From assembly GCA_013115145.1 (NCBI GenBank), contig JAAPAO010000446.1, positions 1 to 21,544 on the forward strand: a stretch of 21,544 bases of DNA, given 5' to 3'. Positions 21,434-21,544 of this stretch are shown in pieces. Position 1 is the first letter of the stretch. Every line of letters begins with the position of its first letter. Below the pieces are notes generated by a model, which was given only the letters and a program-made list of their open reading frames with translations, did no database searches and was not told where the DNA came from. The stretch is from Perkinsus chesapeaki (lineage: Eukaryota > Perkinsozoa > Perkinsida > Perkinsidae). Both the position numbers and the translations under genes were made by a program.

Positions 21434-21544
21434 GTAGTATTAATAATAGGAGGGGTGCAGCATTAGTGTTGTAGTATTAATAATAGGAGGGGTGCAGCAT
21501 TAGTGTGGTAGTATTAATAATAGGAGGGGTGCAGCATTAGTGTG
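21434..21544 (+). repeat. 37-bp tandem repeat, three units to the window edge
   Basis: Three head-to-tail units start at 21434, 21471 and 21508, with a period of exactly 37 bp. Each unit begins GTAGTATTAATAATAGG and ends GCAGCATTAGTGT plus one variable base. Two units end in G and the first in T; they are otherwise identical. The array continues beyond the window, so copy number is unknown. It lies just upstream of the candidate start of the large minus-strand gene. Confidence 0.97.

Overview
The window looks like compact nuclear DNA of a flagellated microbial eukaryote. Almost every gene is split by short GT-AG introns, mostly 40-70 nt, that keep the reading frame when removed. Long open frames are therefore rare, and the genes below were found by joining exons by hand. 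An alveolate such as Perkinsus is my best guess, from the intron style, a plant/protist-type Qb-SNARE and a dynein-assembly (PIH1) factor. That placement is inference and was not tested by a search.

Left part (1-4931): two copies of tRNA-Ile(AAU) on the minus strand (1-70, cut by the window edge, and 2507-2580) bracket a minus-strand gene for a PIH1/Kintoun-like axonemal dynein assembly factor (254-1877, 9 exons). Next comes a minus-strand gene for a coiled-coil protein with one membrane segment (2999-4485, 7 exons including an 18-nt microexon).

Centre (4932-11598): two diverging paralogues of a DUF1769-like family (4932-6319 minus; 10349-11598 plus) flank three plus-strand genes. These are a histone H2A of 130 residues (7013-7934, 4 exons), an NPSN-type Qb-SNARE of 239 residues (8222-9341, 7 exons, one GC-AG intron) and a small coiled-coil protein of 128 residues (9458-10108, 5 exons).

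Between the second DUF1769 gene and the next gene (11599-12384) lies a compactly folded segment ending in a T-run (11715-11925), a candidate structured RNA. The right part is all minus strand: a 434-codon basic orphan ORF (12385-13689), a gene for an unrecognised protein (13970-14991), and a very large many-exon gene (15080 to at least 21200, about 1,400 residues) for an orphan coiled-coil, Ser/Asp/Arg-rich protein. The window ends in a 37-bp tandem repeat (21434-21544) that runs off the edge.

I found no mobile element, CRISPR array, viral gene or operon. The genes look like unrelated housekeeping, trafficking and cytoskeletal/flagellar loci packed closely together. The most interesting unexplained items are the candidate structured RNA, the DUF1769-like pair with their intron difference, the altered H2A tail and the large orphan protein.
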